Below, piece by piece: positions 15,423 to 23,880 of a DNA stretch of 64,000 bases. The notes under the pieces were generated by a model. It worked only from the letters and a program-made list of their open reading frames with translations. It did no database searches and had not been told where the DNA came from. The stretch lies in NCBI RefSeq assembly GCF_016862955.1, contig NZ_BONY01000010.1, positions 1 through 64,000 on the forward strand. The letters are read 5' to 3'. Each line of letters starts with the position of its first letter. The stretch's first letter is position 1. Origin of the DNA: Rhizocola hellebori (GTDB taxonomy: Bacteria > Actinomycetota > Actinomycetes > Mycobacteriales > Micromonosporaceae). Position numbers and translations under genes: made by a program.

Positions 15423-16157
15423 ATGGCTTACCCTCCAGCTGTGGCGCATCAGTGGTCAAGTCATTGGTTCAACGGCCGGCAGTTGCAGCCGGGGTCCGTG
15501 TTGTTCAGCTTTGAGCGGCCTTTCGTGCTTGAGGCGTTCAGCGCCAGCCATTCTCAGCTGTTGCTTGTTTCCCTGGCGGGCGGTGACGGGTTAGCGGGGC
15601 CGAGTACACGGGTCGATGTGCTGTTCAAACCGGTCCGCGCGCTGCACCTGCGGCGTCAATATCCGTCGCTGACCGTGCGCTGCGCCACCGCCGATGAGGC
15701 ATCGGCCGTAGTGGCACAGCATCCGGGTCTGACCCTGGGCACAGGCGAGCACGTCTTTGTGCTCAACGACGGCGGCGGCCATGTCATCGCGTTGGCTACC
15801 GGCTTCTATGAGGATGAACGCTCGAATTACGCACCGAGCGCTTTCGCCGAAGGATGGGTCGAGCCCGGTGGGCCGCCCTGGAGGCGTCAGGCGCTGGTGG
15901 GAATTGATCGAGGGCTTGACTACGAGGCCGCCGCCACCGGCGATCTGAGTGTGGCTTTAGACGGTCCGGCTGTGCCCTTGGCAGCCCGGATGAAGGTCGG
16001 CACCTTGTACATCGTCATGCTTGGCAGTACGGCACCGCGCAAGGACATTCCGGTCGACGCTTTCGTCACCCGCGCTGAGGCCGAGGAATTCCTTGCCAGC
16101 GAAAGTGTTCGCGCACCGGCCAAACGCTGGATCGAAACAGTCAGGATCGCTGTATAG
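15423..16157 (+). CDS. Hypothetical protein, 244 aa
   Basis: Soluble protein with no signal or membrane helix, starting at ATG 15423. The first half is beta-rich (VLFSFERPFVLEAFSASHSQ LLLVSLAGG, RVDVLFKPVRALHLRR). The second half carries GEHVFVLNDGGGHVIALATG, EDERSNYAPS and GTLYIVMLGSTAPRKDIPVD and closes with a helical TRAEAEEFLASE segment. I recognise no family or catalytic motif. It shares strand with the kinase-like gene 66 bp downstream and may form an operon with it. It could be an immunity-type or metabolic accessory protein; no function is claimed. Confidence 0.55.
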   Translation: MAYPPAVAHQWSSHWFNGRQLQPGSVLFSFERPFVLEAFSASHSQLLLVSLAGGDGLAGPSTRVDVLFKPVRALHLRRQYPSLTVRCATADEASAVVAQHPGLTLGTGEHVFVLNDGGGHVIALATGFYEDERSNYAPSAFAEGWVEPGGPPWRRQALVGIDRGLDYEAAATGDLSVALDGPAVPLAARMKVGTLYIVMLGSTAPRKDIPVDAFVTRAEAEEFLASESVRAPAKRWIETVRIAV

Positions 16158-16222
16158 CGCAGAAGACAACCAACACGCCCTTGGCGCGGTGCTTGCCGTC
16201 CTTGGATGCGAGGATTCACGTT

Positions 16223-17080
16223 GTGAAGGCGGAGTTCGTTTCGCGTGCGGTGGCTGCTGTGGCGGCGTTGGCGGTACAACTGGATCTGCGGGTCGATGAC
16301 GCGGTGGTGATTCAGAATTCGAACAAGCTCGCTTTGCGTCTGTTGCCGTGTGACGTGTTGGCCCGGGTGGCACCGACAGGGCAGGAGGTGGCCGCGCTTG
16401 AGGTCGAGCTTGCGTTGCGGCTGGCCGTAACCGGCAGCCCGGTGGCGGCGTTGGCGCCTCAGGTCGAGCCGCGGGTCTACGAACGCGACGGCTTTGCTGT
16501 GACCTTGTGGACGTACTACGAGGTCGTGGCTGCCGATCTGGGCTGGCCAGGCGCCTACGCAGATGCGCTGCAGCGTCTGCACGCCAGCATGCGAGGCGTC
16601 GAGATCGCCACTCCGCATTTCCTGGACCGAGTCGCCCAGGCGCTACGGCTGCTCACCCATCGAGACGAAACTCCCCGGCTCGGTGAGGCTGATCGGCAGC
16701 TTCTGCTGAGCACGCTGCACGACGCTGGGGAACGGATCCACGGCCGCGGCGGCGCCGAGCAGCTGCTGCATGGAGAACCGCATCCCGGCAACCTGCTCAA
16801 CACCCGTGACGGGCTGCTGTTCATCGACTTCGAGACGTGCTGCCGTGGACCTGTCGAGTTTGATGTCGCCCACGCGCCGCAGGAAGTCAGCGCACGCTAT
16901 CGAAACCTCGATCACGTTGTGCTCGCGCAGTGTCGGCGGCTCGTGCTGGCGATGGTGGCGGCCTGGCGGTGGGACATCCTCGATGAATTCCCGAACGGGC
17001 ACCACCACGGCCGAAACATCCTTACCCTGCTTCGCCAAGGCCCGCCGTGGCCCACACTCGGCACCCTCACCGCCGATTAG
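16223..17080 (+). CDS. APH-family phosphotransferase
   Basis: 285 aa from GTG 16223 (VKAEFVSRAVAAVAA). The frame is open to 16181, but the GAGG site and typical length favour the GTG. It has the aminoglycoside-phosphotransferase/choline-kinase core: the catalytic loop LLHGEPHPGNLLN (HGExxxxN, with Glu in place of the usual Asp) and the metal-binding FIDFETCCRGP (DFE). The N-terminal lobe is short, with NSNKLALRLLPCDVLARVA as the ATP-lobe strand. Substrate unknown: a small molecule or antibiotic is typical. The HGD-to-HGE change is the notable oddity and may alter activity. Likely co-transcribed with the gene before it. Confidence 0.8.
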   Translation: MKAEFVSRAVAAVAALAVQLDLRVDDAVVIQNSNKLALRLLPCDVLARVAPTGQEVAALEVELALRLAVTGSPVAALAPQVEPRVYERDGFAVTLWTYYEVVAADLGWPGAYADALQRLHASMRGVEIATPHFLDRVAQALRLLTHRDETPRLGEADRQLLLSTLHDAGERIHGRGGAEQLLHGEPHPGNLLNTRDGLLFIDFETCCRGPVEFDVAHAPQEVSARYRNLDHVVLAQCRRLVLAMVAAWRWDILDEFPNGHHHGRNILTLLRQGPPWPTLGTLTAD

Positions 17081-17172
17081 CGAAATGCACACACGCGGAT
17101 CGCCTCTAGACAGCCATGCGAGCAAGCCTCGCTGCCGGGCGAACCTGCTCGGAGCGTCCTGAATGGACAGAC

Positions 17173-17514
17173 CTAGGGGCGGCTGGTCGGTGCAGATGCT
17201 TGTGATGCCAGAGCCGCGTCGACGCGGAAGGCGGGCCCCGGCTGTGCCGGCCGCCAGCCACTGTGCAGCGCCGCCATGATGCAGGCAGCGACCTGCGCAG
17301 GACGGATCACCACTGATCGAGCTCCAATCCAGTTGTCCGGTCGGGCGGCATCGGTCTTGATGACAAGCACCGCGCCGTGCAGGCCGGGGAGCTCGACGGC
17401 CAAGGTGAGCGGCGCACCTGTGCCCTGGCCGTAGGAGGGCCGACTTCGCACGAGCCACCTGTACTCGATGCCGCGGACCACGATGGGACGGCTGCCTCGT
17501 CGGGTCAGAGCCAT
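17173..17514 (-). CDS. Small actinobacterial conserved protein
   Basis: 113 aa from ATG 17514 (MALTRRGSRPIVVRGIEYRW). The body alternates beta-strands: RWLVRSRPSYGQGTGAPLTL, AVELPGLHGAVLVIKTDAA, NWIGARSVVIRPAQVAACIM and a C-terminal helix AALHSGWRP. It looks like a common actinobacterial family of about 110 aa with an 'R.I.V.G..YRW.VR' start and 'W....V.I.P..V...I..AL..GW.P' end; no function is known. The upstream part of the frame to 17610 looks non-coding. It converges with the phosphotransferase gene. Confidence 0.65.
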   Translation of the reverse strand: MALTRRGSRPIVVRGIEYRWLVRSRPSYGQGTGAPLTLAVELPGLHGAVLVIKTDAARPDNWIGARSVVIRPAQVAACIMAALHSGWRPAQPGPAFRVDAALASQASAPTSRP

Positions 17515-17718
17515 GGCCACTCCACTCTTAACTCCCGTCTTAACTCCCGCGCCAGTATCGCTGCTGGAAGACCTGGACAAAAGCGAATTTACGATCGCGC
17601 TCAGCGGCATGTCGATGTGGCAGACCGCCCCTCACAAACCAACCCACACCGAGCCCGCGATCCGCTGGATCTCAACAACCCAAATAGTTACCGGCCGGTC
17701 GTCGGCGCAGCTTTGGCT

Positions 17719-18987
17719 TCACGGGGTGGGGTGGTCAGCGAGCCGGTGGGCGAGGTCTGCCAGTATCGTCAGCCGTCGCTGTTGGTGGACGGCGGTGGGG
17801 CTGTCTCCTTGTGCGGTGGCGCGGTTTCGGGCGAGTTCGGCTTGGTTGGCCAGCATGGACAGCCGGTAAGCCAGGCCGTCGTCGGCCCAGCTTTCGGGCG
17901 GCATGGATTGGGCCAGCAGGTCCAGTACTTCGATGTCGTCGTTGTCGACTGCCCTCGCGATGGCATGTATGTTGACCGCTGCGCCGCGGCCCAGCAGTTC
18001 GCGGGCCAGGTCGAGGCTCATGGCGTGCGCCCCGACCTGTAGCGAGTTCTTGACGGAAACGTGGTGTTGGAGCAGCCAGCCGACGGCACCAGATGACCGG
18101 TGAAGAAGCGCTAAGTCGATGGGCGTGAGCCCGTTGCGGATTTCTTCGCCGAGGCTGCATCCCAGGGTCGAAAGCAGCTGGAGCAAGGCGACGTCGTCGT
18201 TGCTCGCCGCGTGCTCGAGCGCTAGCCGCCTGAGCCGGCGTTGCTCGGCGATCGAGCCTTGATCCACCGCGGTCCGCCAATCGAGAACGGCCGCCTTCAC
18301 CAGGTGCCGGAGCTTTCCGGCCGCCGACTTGGCATATCGGTCGCCGTCGGCTGCCAGATCATCGACCGCGTCTCGCATCTCCTGGCCCGCATCTGGTTCC
18401 TGTACCTGCCAGGGGTCCTGCTCGAGCCTGAGCAGGCCGAACAACTCCGCGAGGTTGCCGGCGAGCTGTCCCATCCGGTCATCGGAGCTTAGTTCCCAAC
18501 CCGGTGGCAGGCCTTGTCGCCAGCCCACGACAGATCCATGTTCCGGTCCTGGCTCGGTCGTCACGTAAATCCGGTCCAGGTACTCGAAACCGCCGATCGG
18601 CAAATGGGTCAGCCGACCGGACCAGTCCGGCTGATGCTCCTCGGCCAAGCCGCACTCGTGATCGATCCAGCCCCACAGGTCGTGGTATCCACCGCTATCG
18701 GGGTAAAACAACTCCGTGAACGACAGCGGCACGTCCAGGCCGTCAAGGTCGACACGAAGATCGTAATCAAGCCGACCGCCAAACGTCGTGCGCCACAGTG
18801 CGACCAAAGGCTCGGGCAGCGGGCCGGCGCACCTGTCGGCAACCGCGGCAAGTGTGGCGTCATCGACCGGCGGTTGCGCGCCAAGTACCAGCCGCCCAGC
18901 AAACAACGCGATTCCGGCATCAGCCATCACCGCCAGCTCTCGGTCGAGAAACTGCTCACCACCTGCGGCACCGAGGTTATCGATCAT
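17719..18987 (-). CDS. SUKH (SMI1/KNR4) protein with ankyrin-repeat tail
   Basis: 422 aa, cytosolic. Residues ~35-200 are a SUKH domain: LAAVADRCAGPLPEPLVALW RTTFGG, then LSFTELFYPDSGGYHDLWGW and THLPIGGFEYLDRIYVTTE with its typical 'W...H..LPIGG....D....' core. Residues ~250-400 are ankyrin-type helix pairs (LEHAASNDDVALLQLLSTLG, NGLTPIDLALLHRSSGAVGW LL, MSLDLARELLGRGAAVNIHA). SUKH proteins are mostly immunity proteins against secreted toxins; ankyrin repeats often accompany them. It is divergent from a T7SS effector pair across 224 bp and is a plausible cognate protector. Pairing is inference. Confidence 0.8.
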   Translation of the reverse strand: MIDNLGAAGGEQFLDRELAVMADAGIALFAGRLVLGAQPPVDDATLAAVADRCAGPLPEPLVALWRTTFGGRLDYDLRVDLDGLDVPLSFTELFYPDSGGYHDLWGWIDHECGLAEEHQPDWSGRLTHLPIGGFEYLDRIYVTTEPGPEHGSVVGWRQGLPPGWELSSDDRMGQLAGNLAELFGLLRLEQDPWQVQEPDAGQEMRDAVDDLAADGDRYAKSAAGKLRHLVKAAVLDWRTAVDQGSIAEQRRLRRLALEHAASNDDVALLQLLSTLGCSLGEEIRNGLTPIDLALLHRSSGAVGWLLQHHVSVKNSLQVGAHAMSLDLARELLGRGAAVNIHAIARAVDNDDIEVLDLLAQSMPPESWADDGLAYRLSMLANQAELARNRATAQGDSPTAVHQQRRLTILADLAHRLADHPTP

Positions 18988-19139
18988 CGGCGCAGTCTAA
19001 CTCCCACGACAGCGCCGGCGCCGACACGATTCACACGCCGTGCCTCGTTGGATCGACGAAGCCCGGAAAGATGATGGTGCAACGGCAAATGGCCGTCGTA
19101 GCATCACCCCCGGTGCGAGCCGGGCGGATCGCCATCGTC

Positions 19140-19173
19140 GGGGAAAACCCGGTCGCGCCCATGGGTTTTCCCC
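19140..19173. repeat. Inverted repeat between SUKH gene and T7SS operon
   Basis: GGGGAAAACCC (19140-19150) and GGGTTTTCCCC (19163-19173) pair perfectly around 12 bases. It lies 38 bp before the EspC-like start, in the divergent intergenic region, so an operator or 5'-UTR stem is more likely than a terminator. Confidence 0.6.
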
Positions 19174-19211
19174 CTAGTCCCGGCCGCCGTGCCGATGCGA
19201 CCGTGACAGGT

Positions 19212-19496
19212 ATGGGTACTGGCATCCACGTCGAGCCCGAGCGGTTACGGCACCACGCCCAGGTGCTCGCCGGCCTGCGCGCTGCGGTGACGCCGATCAC
19301 GGCCGGGCTGGCCGAGGCCCGGCAGGGCGAGCTGGGCACGCTGGAGGCCGCGCTGCTGGAGGGCTACGACGAGTGCGGCCGGGCGCTGGACGCCGAGCTG
19401 CACGCCATCGGCGAGCGGCTCGACGCCTACGTGGACAACTTCCGGGTCTGCGCCGACAACTACGAGCAGTCCGACGCGCTGGAGTTTCGGCCGTGA
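19212..19496 (+). CDS. EspC-like type VII secretion helical protein
   Basis: 94 aa from ATG 19212 (GTG 19203 is an alternative). Helix-turn-helix hairpin typical of EspC/DUF2580 'type VII secretion target' proteins: IHVEPERLRHHAQVLAGLRA, then EGYDECGRALDAELHAIGER and YVDNFRVCADNYEQSDA. The closing YxxxD-like element (YVDNF / YEQSD) corresponds to the secretion signal region. It is predicted to pair with the next protein and carry it through an ESX/T7SS machine. Its stop overlaps the next start by GTGA, so they are coupled. Confidence 0.82.
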   Translation: MGTGIHVEPERLRHHAQVLAGLRAAVTPITAGLAEARQGELGTLEAALLEGYDECGRALDAELHAIGERLDAYVDNFRVCADNYEQSDALEFRP

Positions 19497-20659
19497 GCGG
19501 GATCATGCCCACCACCGGCGAAGTCTCCGTCAAGGTCGCCGAATACGACCGGCTGCTGCGAGATCTGTCCACTGTGGACGATGACCTGATGGACCTCGCC
19601 ACCCTGCGCGGTGTCGTCGAGCGGGCGCTGCGCATCGACGAGCCCACCTTGGGCAAGGCGTCGGGGGAACTCGCCGACCGGTACCGGGCGCTGGCCAAGA
19701 AGCTCACCGACGGTGTACAGATCGGCGTGCACAAGACGGCCGAGGACTTGCCCAACGACTGGCAGGACGCGGCCGGGATCGCGGCGGCCAAGGCGCTGAA
19801 CCGGTTCGACGTGCGGGTGACATTCCTAAGTGGACAGTTCGCCCGCGTCGCCGACATCCTCGACGCCTACAGCCGCGGGCTCGACGGCCTCGTGGTGACG
19901 GACGCGGGTGGGATCGCGGCGCTGCGGGACGCGCAGGGGCAGGCGGCCCGGATCGGCTACTCCGACGCCCTGCTCGATCTGGTGAACAGCGACGATTTCG
20001 ACAAGCCGTTGCAGGCTGCGGCGCGCCGGGCACGGGCCGGGATCGACGCTCGCAAGGACGCGCTGGACGCCGAGCGCACCGCCACCGAGACCGCCGTCGC
20101 GGCCTTGGCCGAGGTGACGAAGGCGGTGTCCCTGCGCGACGTCAGCGACGTGCAGCCCACCGGCGGCCGCACGGTGATCGGGCCGGACGGTGAGAAGGTG
20201 TTCGTGCTGCCGGAGACGACGGTATTCGGCGGCGGGGGCGCGAGCCTGGCCGGGCGCCAGGACTACGACTCGCCCGACGACGCGGCCCGCGCTGCTCTAA
20301 GAGAGATCTACGGGCCGTCGATGGACCACAACGCCGAGTACGCGGGCAACATCTACAAGCTCGGAGATCGGTACTACTTCTCGCCGCCCGCGACGCGGGG
20401 CAGTCACGACGAGTCCTACGCGGCCGACTCCCCGGTACCGGCAGGAGCGCAAATCGTCGGCACCTATCATTCACACGCGGCCGGGACCGAGCCCAGCGAC
20501 GAGATGTTCTCCCACCCAGACGAGGGCAAAGCGGTGCTGGGCGGCAAGGACTCCTATCTGCTCACGCCGCGCGGGGACATGTACCGGTACACACCGGTGC
20601 AGAACCTGCCCCCCGAGGAACAGGCCCGGTTCAGCAAGGGCAAGACGACGCCACTGTGA
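19493..20659 (+). CDS. T7SS-type polymorphic toxin with DUF4329-like C-terminus
   Basis: 388 aa from GTG 19493, coupled to the EspC-like gene. Residues ~1-225 are long helices typical of T7SS effector N-termini (KVAEYDRLLRDLSTVDDDLM, AQIGVHKTAEDLPNDWQDAA). A linker with VQPTGGRTVIGPDGEKVFVL follows. Residues ~255-350 match DUF4329 from memory: DDAARAALREIYGPSMDHNA, NIYKLGDRYYFSPP and GTYHSHAAG ... MFSHPD with His326, His328 and Asp343, which recalls JAMM-type metal sites. Such domains end polymorphic toxins. No immunity gene follows on the same strand; the divergent SUKH gene or the Imm51-like gene are candidates. Confidence 0.75.
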   Translation: MSGIMPTTGEVSVKVAEYDRLLRDLSTVDDDLMDLATLRGVVERALRIDEPTLGKASGELADRYRALAKKLTDGVQIGVHKTAEDLPNDWQDAAGIAAAKALNRFDVRVTFLSGQFARVADILDAYSRGLDGLVVTDAGGIAALRDAQGQAARIGYSDALLDLVNSDDFDKPLQAAARRARAGIDARKDALDAERTATETAVAALAEVTKAVSLRDVSDVQPTGGRTVIGPDGEKVFVLPETTVFGGGGASLAGRQDYDSPDDAARAALREIYGPSMDHNAEYAGNIYKLGDRYYFSPPATRGSHDESYAADSPVPAGAQIVGTYHSHAAGTEPSDEMFSHPDEGKAVLGGKDSYLLTPRGDMYRYTPVQNLPPEEQARFSKGKTTPL

Positions 20660-20761
20660 ACCGCTGCCCGGGAGAACCGGGGCAAGGCTCATCGACTGGT
20701 GCAACCACTGGCGGCCGCGCAGCGCCGCCGCCGATCGGGTGCGGTTCATGAGGCCATTGCG

Positions 20762-21016
20762 TCATTTGCCGCGTCGTCGCATTGCTTGGTACAGCAGCCA
20801 TAGCGCGATCGCGATCGGTGTCAGGATCATCGCGAACAGGATGCCTGCGAACATCCCGTAGCCGTGCGGGTCGGAGGACAATCCGATGGCGCTGAGCACC
20901 GCCTCGCCGACGAGCAGCACGATCACGATGGCGATGCAGGCAAACGCGCCGAACACGATGCGCCGCAGCACCGTCCTTAGGCCACCTGTGCGGGTCGTGC
21001 CGTCGGGCGCGTCCAT
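20762..21016 (-). CDS. Two-helix membrane protein ending the T7SS minus operon
   Basis: 84 aa from ATG 21016 (GGTGGAG six bases upstream; a GTG at 21028 adds four residues). Two membrane helices: FGAFACIAIVIVLLVGEAVL and GMFAGILFAMILTPIAIALW. The ends are basic (VLRRIVFG, YQAMRRRGK) so both termini should be inside the cell. Last gene of the minus set beginning at 23273, 31 bp after the lipoprotein stop. A membrane protein beside a secreted metallopeptidase effector fits an immunity role, but nothing in the sequence proves it. Confidence 0.65.
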   Translation of the reverse strand: MDAPDGTTRTGGLRTVLRRIVFGAFACIAIVIVLLVGEAVLSAIGLSSDPHGYGMFAGILFAMILTPIAIALWLLYQAMRRRGK

Positions 21017-21047
21017 GTCTGACTCCACCAGTGGATTGTGCAGGAAG

Positions 21048-21605
21048 TCATCGATTCGGGTCGGGAGTGCAGACTGTCAGGAACGACTTCTCGTTCTCGC
21101 GCTGAACGTCGGATGCGTCCATCCAGCCACGCTGGCCGAACAGGTAGCTTGCGGACGGGTGCGCGGCCGATTCGCGCAGCACCTGGGCGAGGTCGACCCG
21201 GGCACCGAACGCTTTCGGGCCGTCGACGGAGAAGTTGAGGAAGCTTGCCTTCGTCCAGTCGTAGTCCGCGGGCAGCGGTTTCTGGACTTGGAGATCTCCG
21301 CCGGTGTCCGGGGAGGATTTCCCGGGGGTAGCGAGCAGGTCCATGCGCTCCACCGTCACTCCTGGCTGCGGCGCGGTCCACACCTGCTCTTTACTTGCCT
21401 GGGTACCGACGTCGAAGGTCAACGTTAGGCGGATGACGCCGGAGCACGGGGTGCCGGTCCATAGTTTCAGGACGCCGTCGTCGACGCGGAACCCGGCCGC
21501 CGGCGGCAGCGACGGCTCGTATTGCGACTTGGTGTCACACGCCGCGATCATCGTTGCCGCCAGTAGGGCAGCGCACGCGACGCGCAGTCGTCTAATATCC
21601 GCCAT
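21048..21605 (-). CDS. Lipoprotein in T7SS effector operon
   Basis: 185 aa from ATG 21605. Signal MADIRRLRVACAALLAATMI AAC ends in a lipobox Cys at residue 23. The mature part has a VDDGVLKLWTGTPCSGVIRL TLTF strand pair, PGVTVERMDLLATPGKSSPD and a WTKASFLNFSVDGPKAFG strand, followed by an HPSASYLFGQRGWMD segment. No known domain is recognised. Its start overlaps the last 14 bp of the metallopeptidase effector gene, a coupling usually kept for toxin-immunity or effector-partner pairs. As a surface lipoprotein it could protect the producer from the exported effector; this is inference. Confidence 0.7.
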   Translation of the reverse strand: MADIRRLRVACAALLAATMIAACDTKSQYEPSLPPAAGFRVDDGVLKLWTGTPCSGVIRLTLTFDVGTQASKEQVWTAPQPGVTVERMDLLATPGKSSPDTGGDLQVQKPLPADYDWTKASFLNFSVDGPKAFGARVDLAQVLRESAAHPSASYLFGQRGWMDASDVQRENEKSFLTVCTPDPNR

Positions 21606-22989
21606 CGGAAAGCCCCGCATCTTCCTCGGTCTCGTTGCCGCCGGTGACCTGCTCCCACACGTATGAGGCGAGGAAGCCGGTGTAGCCCTCCCGCGCCCAT
21701 TGCTGGGAGTGGCGCTCCTCGTGGTGCAGCAGCCGGTCGGTGTCCAGCGCACCCTGGTATGGGCCGGTATCGCCTTCGTACCACGCGTGGCCCGAGCTCA
21801 CCACCGTTCGCAGCTGTTGCGCCGGATCTTGCGGGTCGTCGATGTTCAGCATGAACGTGTCGCCCCATGTCGTTCCGCCGCGCTGGCTGAACTGGTCCTG
21901 GATGAGGTTGCCGCCCAGGCCCATCATCATGCCGTTCGGGGTGGTCACCAACCGCCCGCCGTTGCCGTGCACGAATCCCACATCGTCGTCGTAGCTCCAG
22001 GAATTCTGCTGCTGCCGTTCGGTAATTCGGCGCAGCTCCTCGGATCCGTACGGGGTCGGTGCGAAGTCGGTCGCTTCGCCTTCGGTGCCGTAGTCGGTGC
22101 CCGCGTTGAGGATGTAGGTCATCCGCACCGCCTTGGCCGCATCGTCGCCGCTGATGTCGGTCGGCAACATGAAGTAGGACTTGAAGATCCCGTTGCCGTC
22201 CTCGTCCTCACGGATCTCTTCCATTCCGTCTAGGATCTTGAAGTCCTCCGGGGTGATGTGGTGTTCGGAGACCATCTTCTGGATGGTGTCGATGGGCACG
22301 CCTCGCCGTACTGCGTTCTCAAGCCACTGCCGGTAGAAGCCGTCGACGGGCGGGCCGGTCAGCAGCCCGGCGTCGCGCAGCGCCTGCTCCATGTCGACCA
22401 CTTGGGCGTCGATGTCCCCGCCCTTGCTCGCGCCGGCCAGGGTGGTCGCGTCATGGTCGCTGATCTTGCGGTCCTGCGCGAGTTGCATCACCCGGGCCAG
22501 GGTGGTGTCGATGTTGGTCGCCGCCGTGAGGATCGCCTTGGTTTCCTGCTCCAGCTGCCGCTTGATGGTCTCGCGGTGCCGTTGGGCCTCGGCGCGTTCT
22601 TCGGCCTCGAACCGCGACTTCGGCGGCGGGTCGGCGGGCTTGTTGTCCACGATCGCGCCGTCAGCGGCGATGCCGTACTGGTAGGTGTTGGCCAGGGAGT
22701 CGTTGTTGGCGACCCGGCTTTTCAGGGTGGCTACGTCGTCGGCCGCGTTCTGCAGGGCTCGTTCGACCGCGGCCAGCTCCGCGATCAAGATCTCGGCGTT
22801 GTTGCGGGTAGTTCCCAGCGAACTGCGTGCCTGCTCGCCCGCGGTGCCGTGCCAGTCGGGCAATCTCCTGGCGTCGTCGAGCTCGTCCTGCAGCCCGATG
22901 AGTGTGTACTGCCGCCCATGAAGGTCGGTGGCAGCCGTCTCGACCGCGTTGGCGTCCCATTTACGGACATCGGCGTAGCTGATAGTCAT
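21592..22989 (-). CDS. T7SS effector with HEERH zincin C-terminus
   Basis: 465 aa. Residues ~1-190 are helical: YADVRKWDANAVETAATDLH, then IGLQDELDDARRLPDWHGTA GEQARSSL, with a W-x-G element (WHG) typical of WXG/LXG effectors. The middle (~215-380) holds EHHITPEDFKILDGMEEIRE and KAVRMTYILNAGTDYG. The C-terminus has RLLHHEERHSQQWAREG with the HExxH zinc-protease motif at residues 423-427, followed by YTGFLASYVWEQ, a layout seen in toxin-type zincins. It is coupled by ATGA to the WXG100-like gene before it and overlaps the lipoprotein gene after it. Predicted exported metallopeptidase effector; the substrate is unknown. Confidence 0.78.
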   Translation of the reverse strand: MTISYADVRKWDANAVETAATDLHGRQYTLIGLQDELDDARRLPDWHGTAGEQARSSLGTTRNNAEILIAELAAVERALQNAADDVATLKSRVANNDSLANTYQYGIAADGAIVDNKPADPPPKSRFEAEERAEAQRHRETIKRQLEQETKAILTAATNIDTTLARVMQLAQDRKISDHDATTLAGASKGGDIDAQVVDMEQALRDAGLLTGPPVDGFYRQWLENAVRRGVPIDTIQKMVSEHHITPEDFKILDGMEEIREDEDGNGIFKSYFMLPTDISGDDAAKAVRMTYILNAGTDYGTEGEATDFAPTPYGSEELRRITERQQQNSWSYDDDVGFVHGNGGRLVTTPNGMMMGLGGNLIQDQFSQRGGTTWGDTFMLNIDDPQDPAQQLRTVVSSGHAWYEGDTGPYQGALDTDRLLHHEERHSQQWAREGYTGFLASYVWEQVTGGNETEEDAGLSDGGY

Positions 22990-23273
22990 TTCCCGAAGGC
23001 CTGTCTCGCAGAGTCATCACTTTCGGAATATGCCTTCGCGGCCGACATCATCGACGTGCTCCAGCGGTCGATCTCGTCTGCCCATCCCTTCCCGCGCTCA
23101 TTGAACGTCGAGGCTAAAGTGGGCGCGCTCGATGCTGCGGCCCCACCCGGCAGTGCTGTCGCGATCGCCGCCAAGCCGGCACCCGGATCCACCACCCTGG
23201 CCTGATCGGCAGCTGATCCAGCAGCCGTCGCCGCATTCCGCAGCTGACCAATTTGGACCTCGAACTCGCTCAC
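22986..23273 (-). CDS. WXG100/EspC-like T7SS partner protein
   Basis: 95 aa from GTG 23273 (AGGGACT just upstream). Two helices joined by a short turn: FEVQIGQLRNAATAAGSAAD, then a loop, and TLASTFNERGKGWADEIDRW. The N-terminal 'F.V....L......W' spacing and the C-terminal helix are typical of small T7SS proteins that pair with an effector. The stop overlaps the ATG of the HEERH effector, as expected for a secretion partner. It probably forms a helical bundle with that effector's N-terminus. Confidence 0.72.
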   Translation of the reverse strand: MSEFEVQIGQLRNAATAAGSAADQARVVDPGAGLAAIATALPGGAAASSAPTLASTFNERGKGWADEIDRWSTSMMSAAKAYSESDDSARQAFGK

Positions 23274-23880
23274 AGTCCCTGGCCACCCCCTCTGAGCCGG
23301 TCATCAATCGACACCGTACTACAAGATCGCATGCATAGGTCGCCCTCGACTTCATCCAGCGGCTCAACTGTTTTTGGGACAACTTGCCCGCCCTGGAACA
23401 CCGCGCAACAGCAGGTACACCAACGAAGCCGACCTGCCCTATCCACTCACCGCAGCCGTCCACCGTGGGCACCGCCGAACCGAACCCCTGCCGCAGCCGG
23501 GGCAGGCGTGGCCTGTGGCTAGGCGATGAGCTCCACCACCTGTCGTCGATACATGTAATTCCGCCTGTTCTGGTTGATCCCATCGGCGGATCGGTTGGCA
23601 GTGTCAGCTTCACCTACGTCGAAGATGCCTTACCGCAGACTCTCACCAGCGGCGTGCCGGACCGGTTCACTTCACCTTTACTCCGAACGTATCCGGAGCC
23701 TGGCGGATTCTGGTCGACCCCATCCAGGGTTCCACCCGGATACGCCACATTCGGCTGTGTCACATGACAATCGGTGGGCCGACTCGGTGATCGCGCCGAC
23801 ATCAGCGCCGACCAACGCCTGTCGGGCTCGTAAATTCGAAGCGTGGCTCGCGCTGCTGCGGCGGTGATTGTGGTCTTGGT
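23274..23880. other. 607-bp region without a supported gene
   Basis: Several short open frames exist on both strands, but none has a ribosome site, family resemblance or consistent codon bias; the best minus-strand stretch (23614-23802) reads like degraded coding sequence. The region upstream of the WXG100-like GTG probably holds the promoter for the minus-strand T7SS operon. Confidence 0.4.

Noticed and set aside
23384-23767. 127-aa plus-strand frame in the 607-bp gap
   Set aside because: Pro/Thr/Ser-rich, no ribosome site and no recognisable fold.
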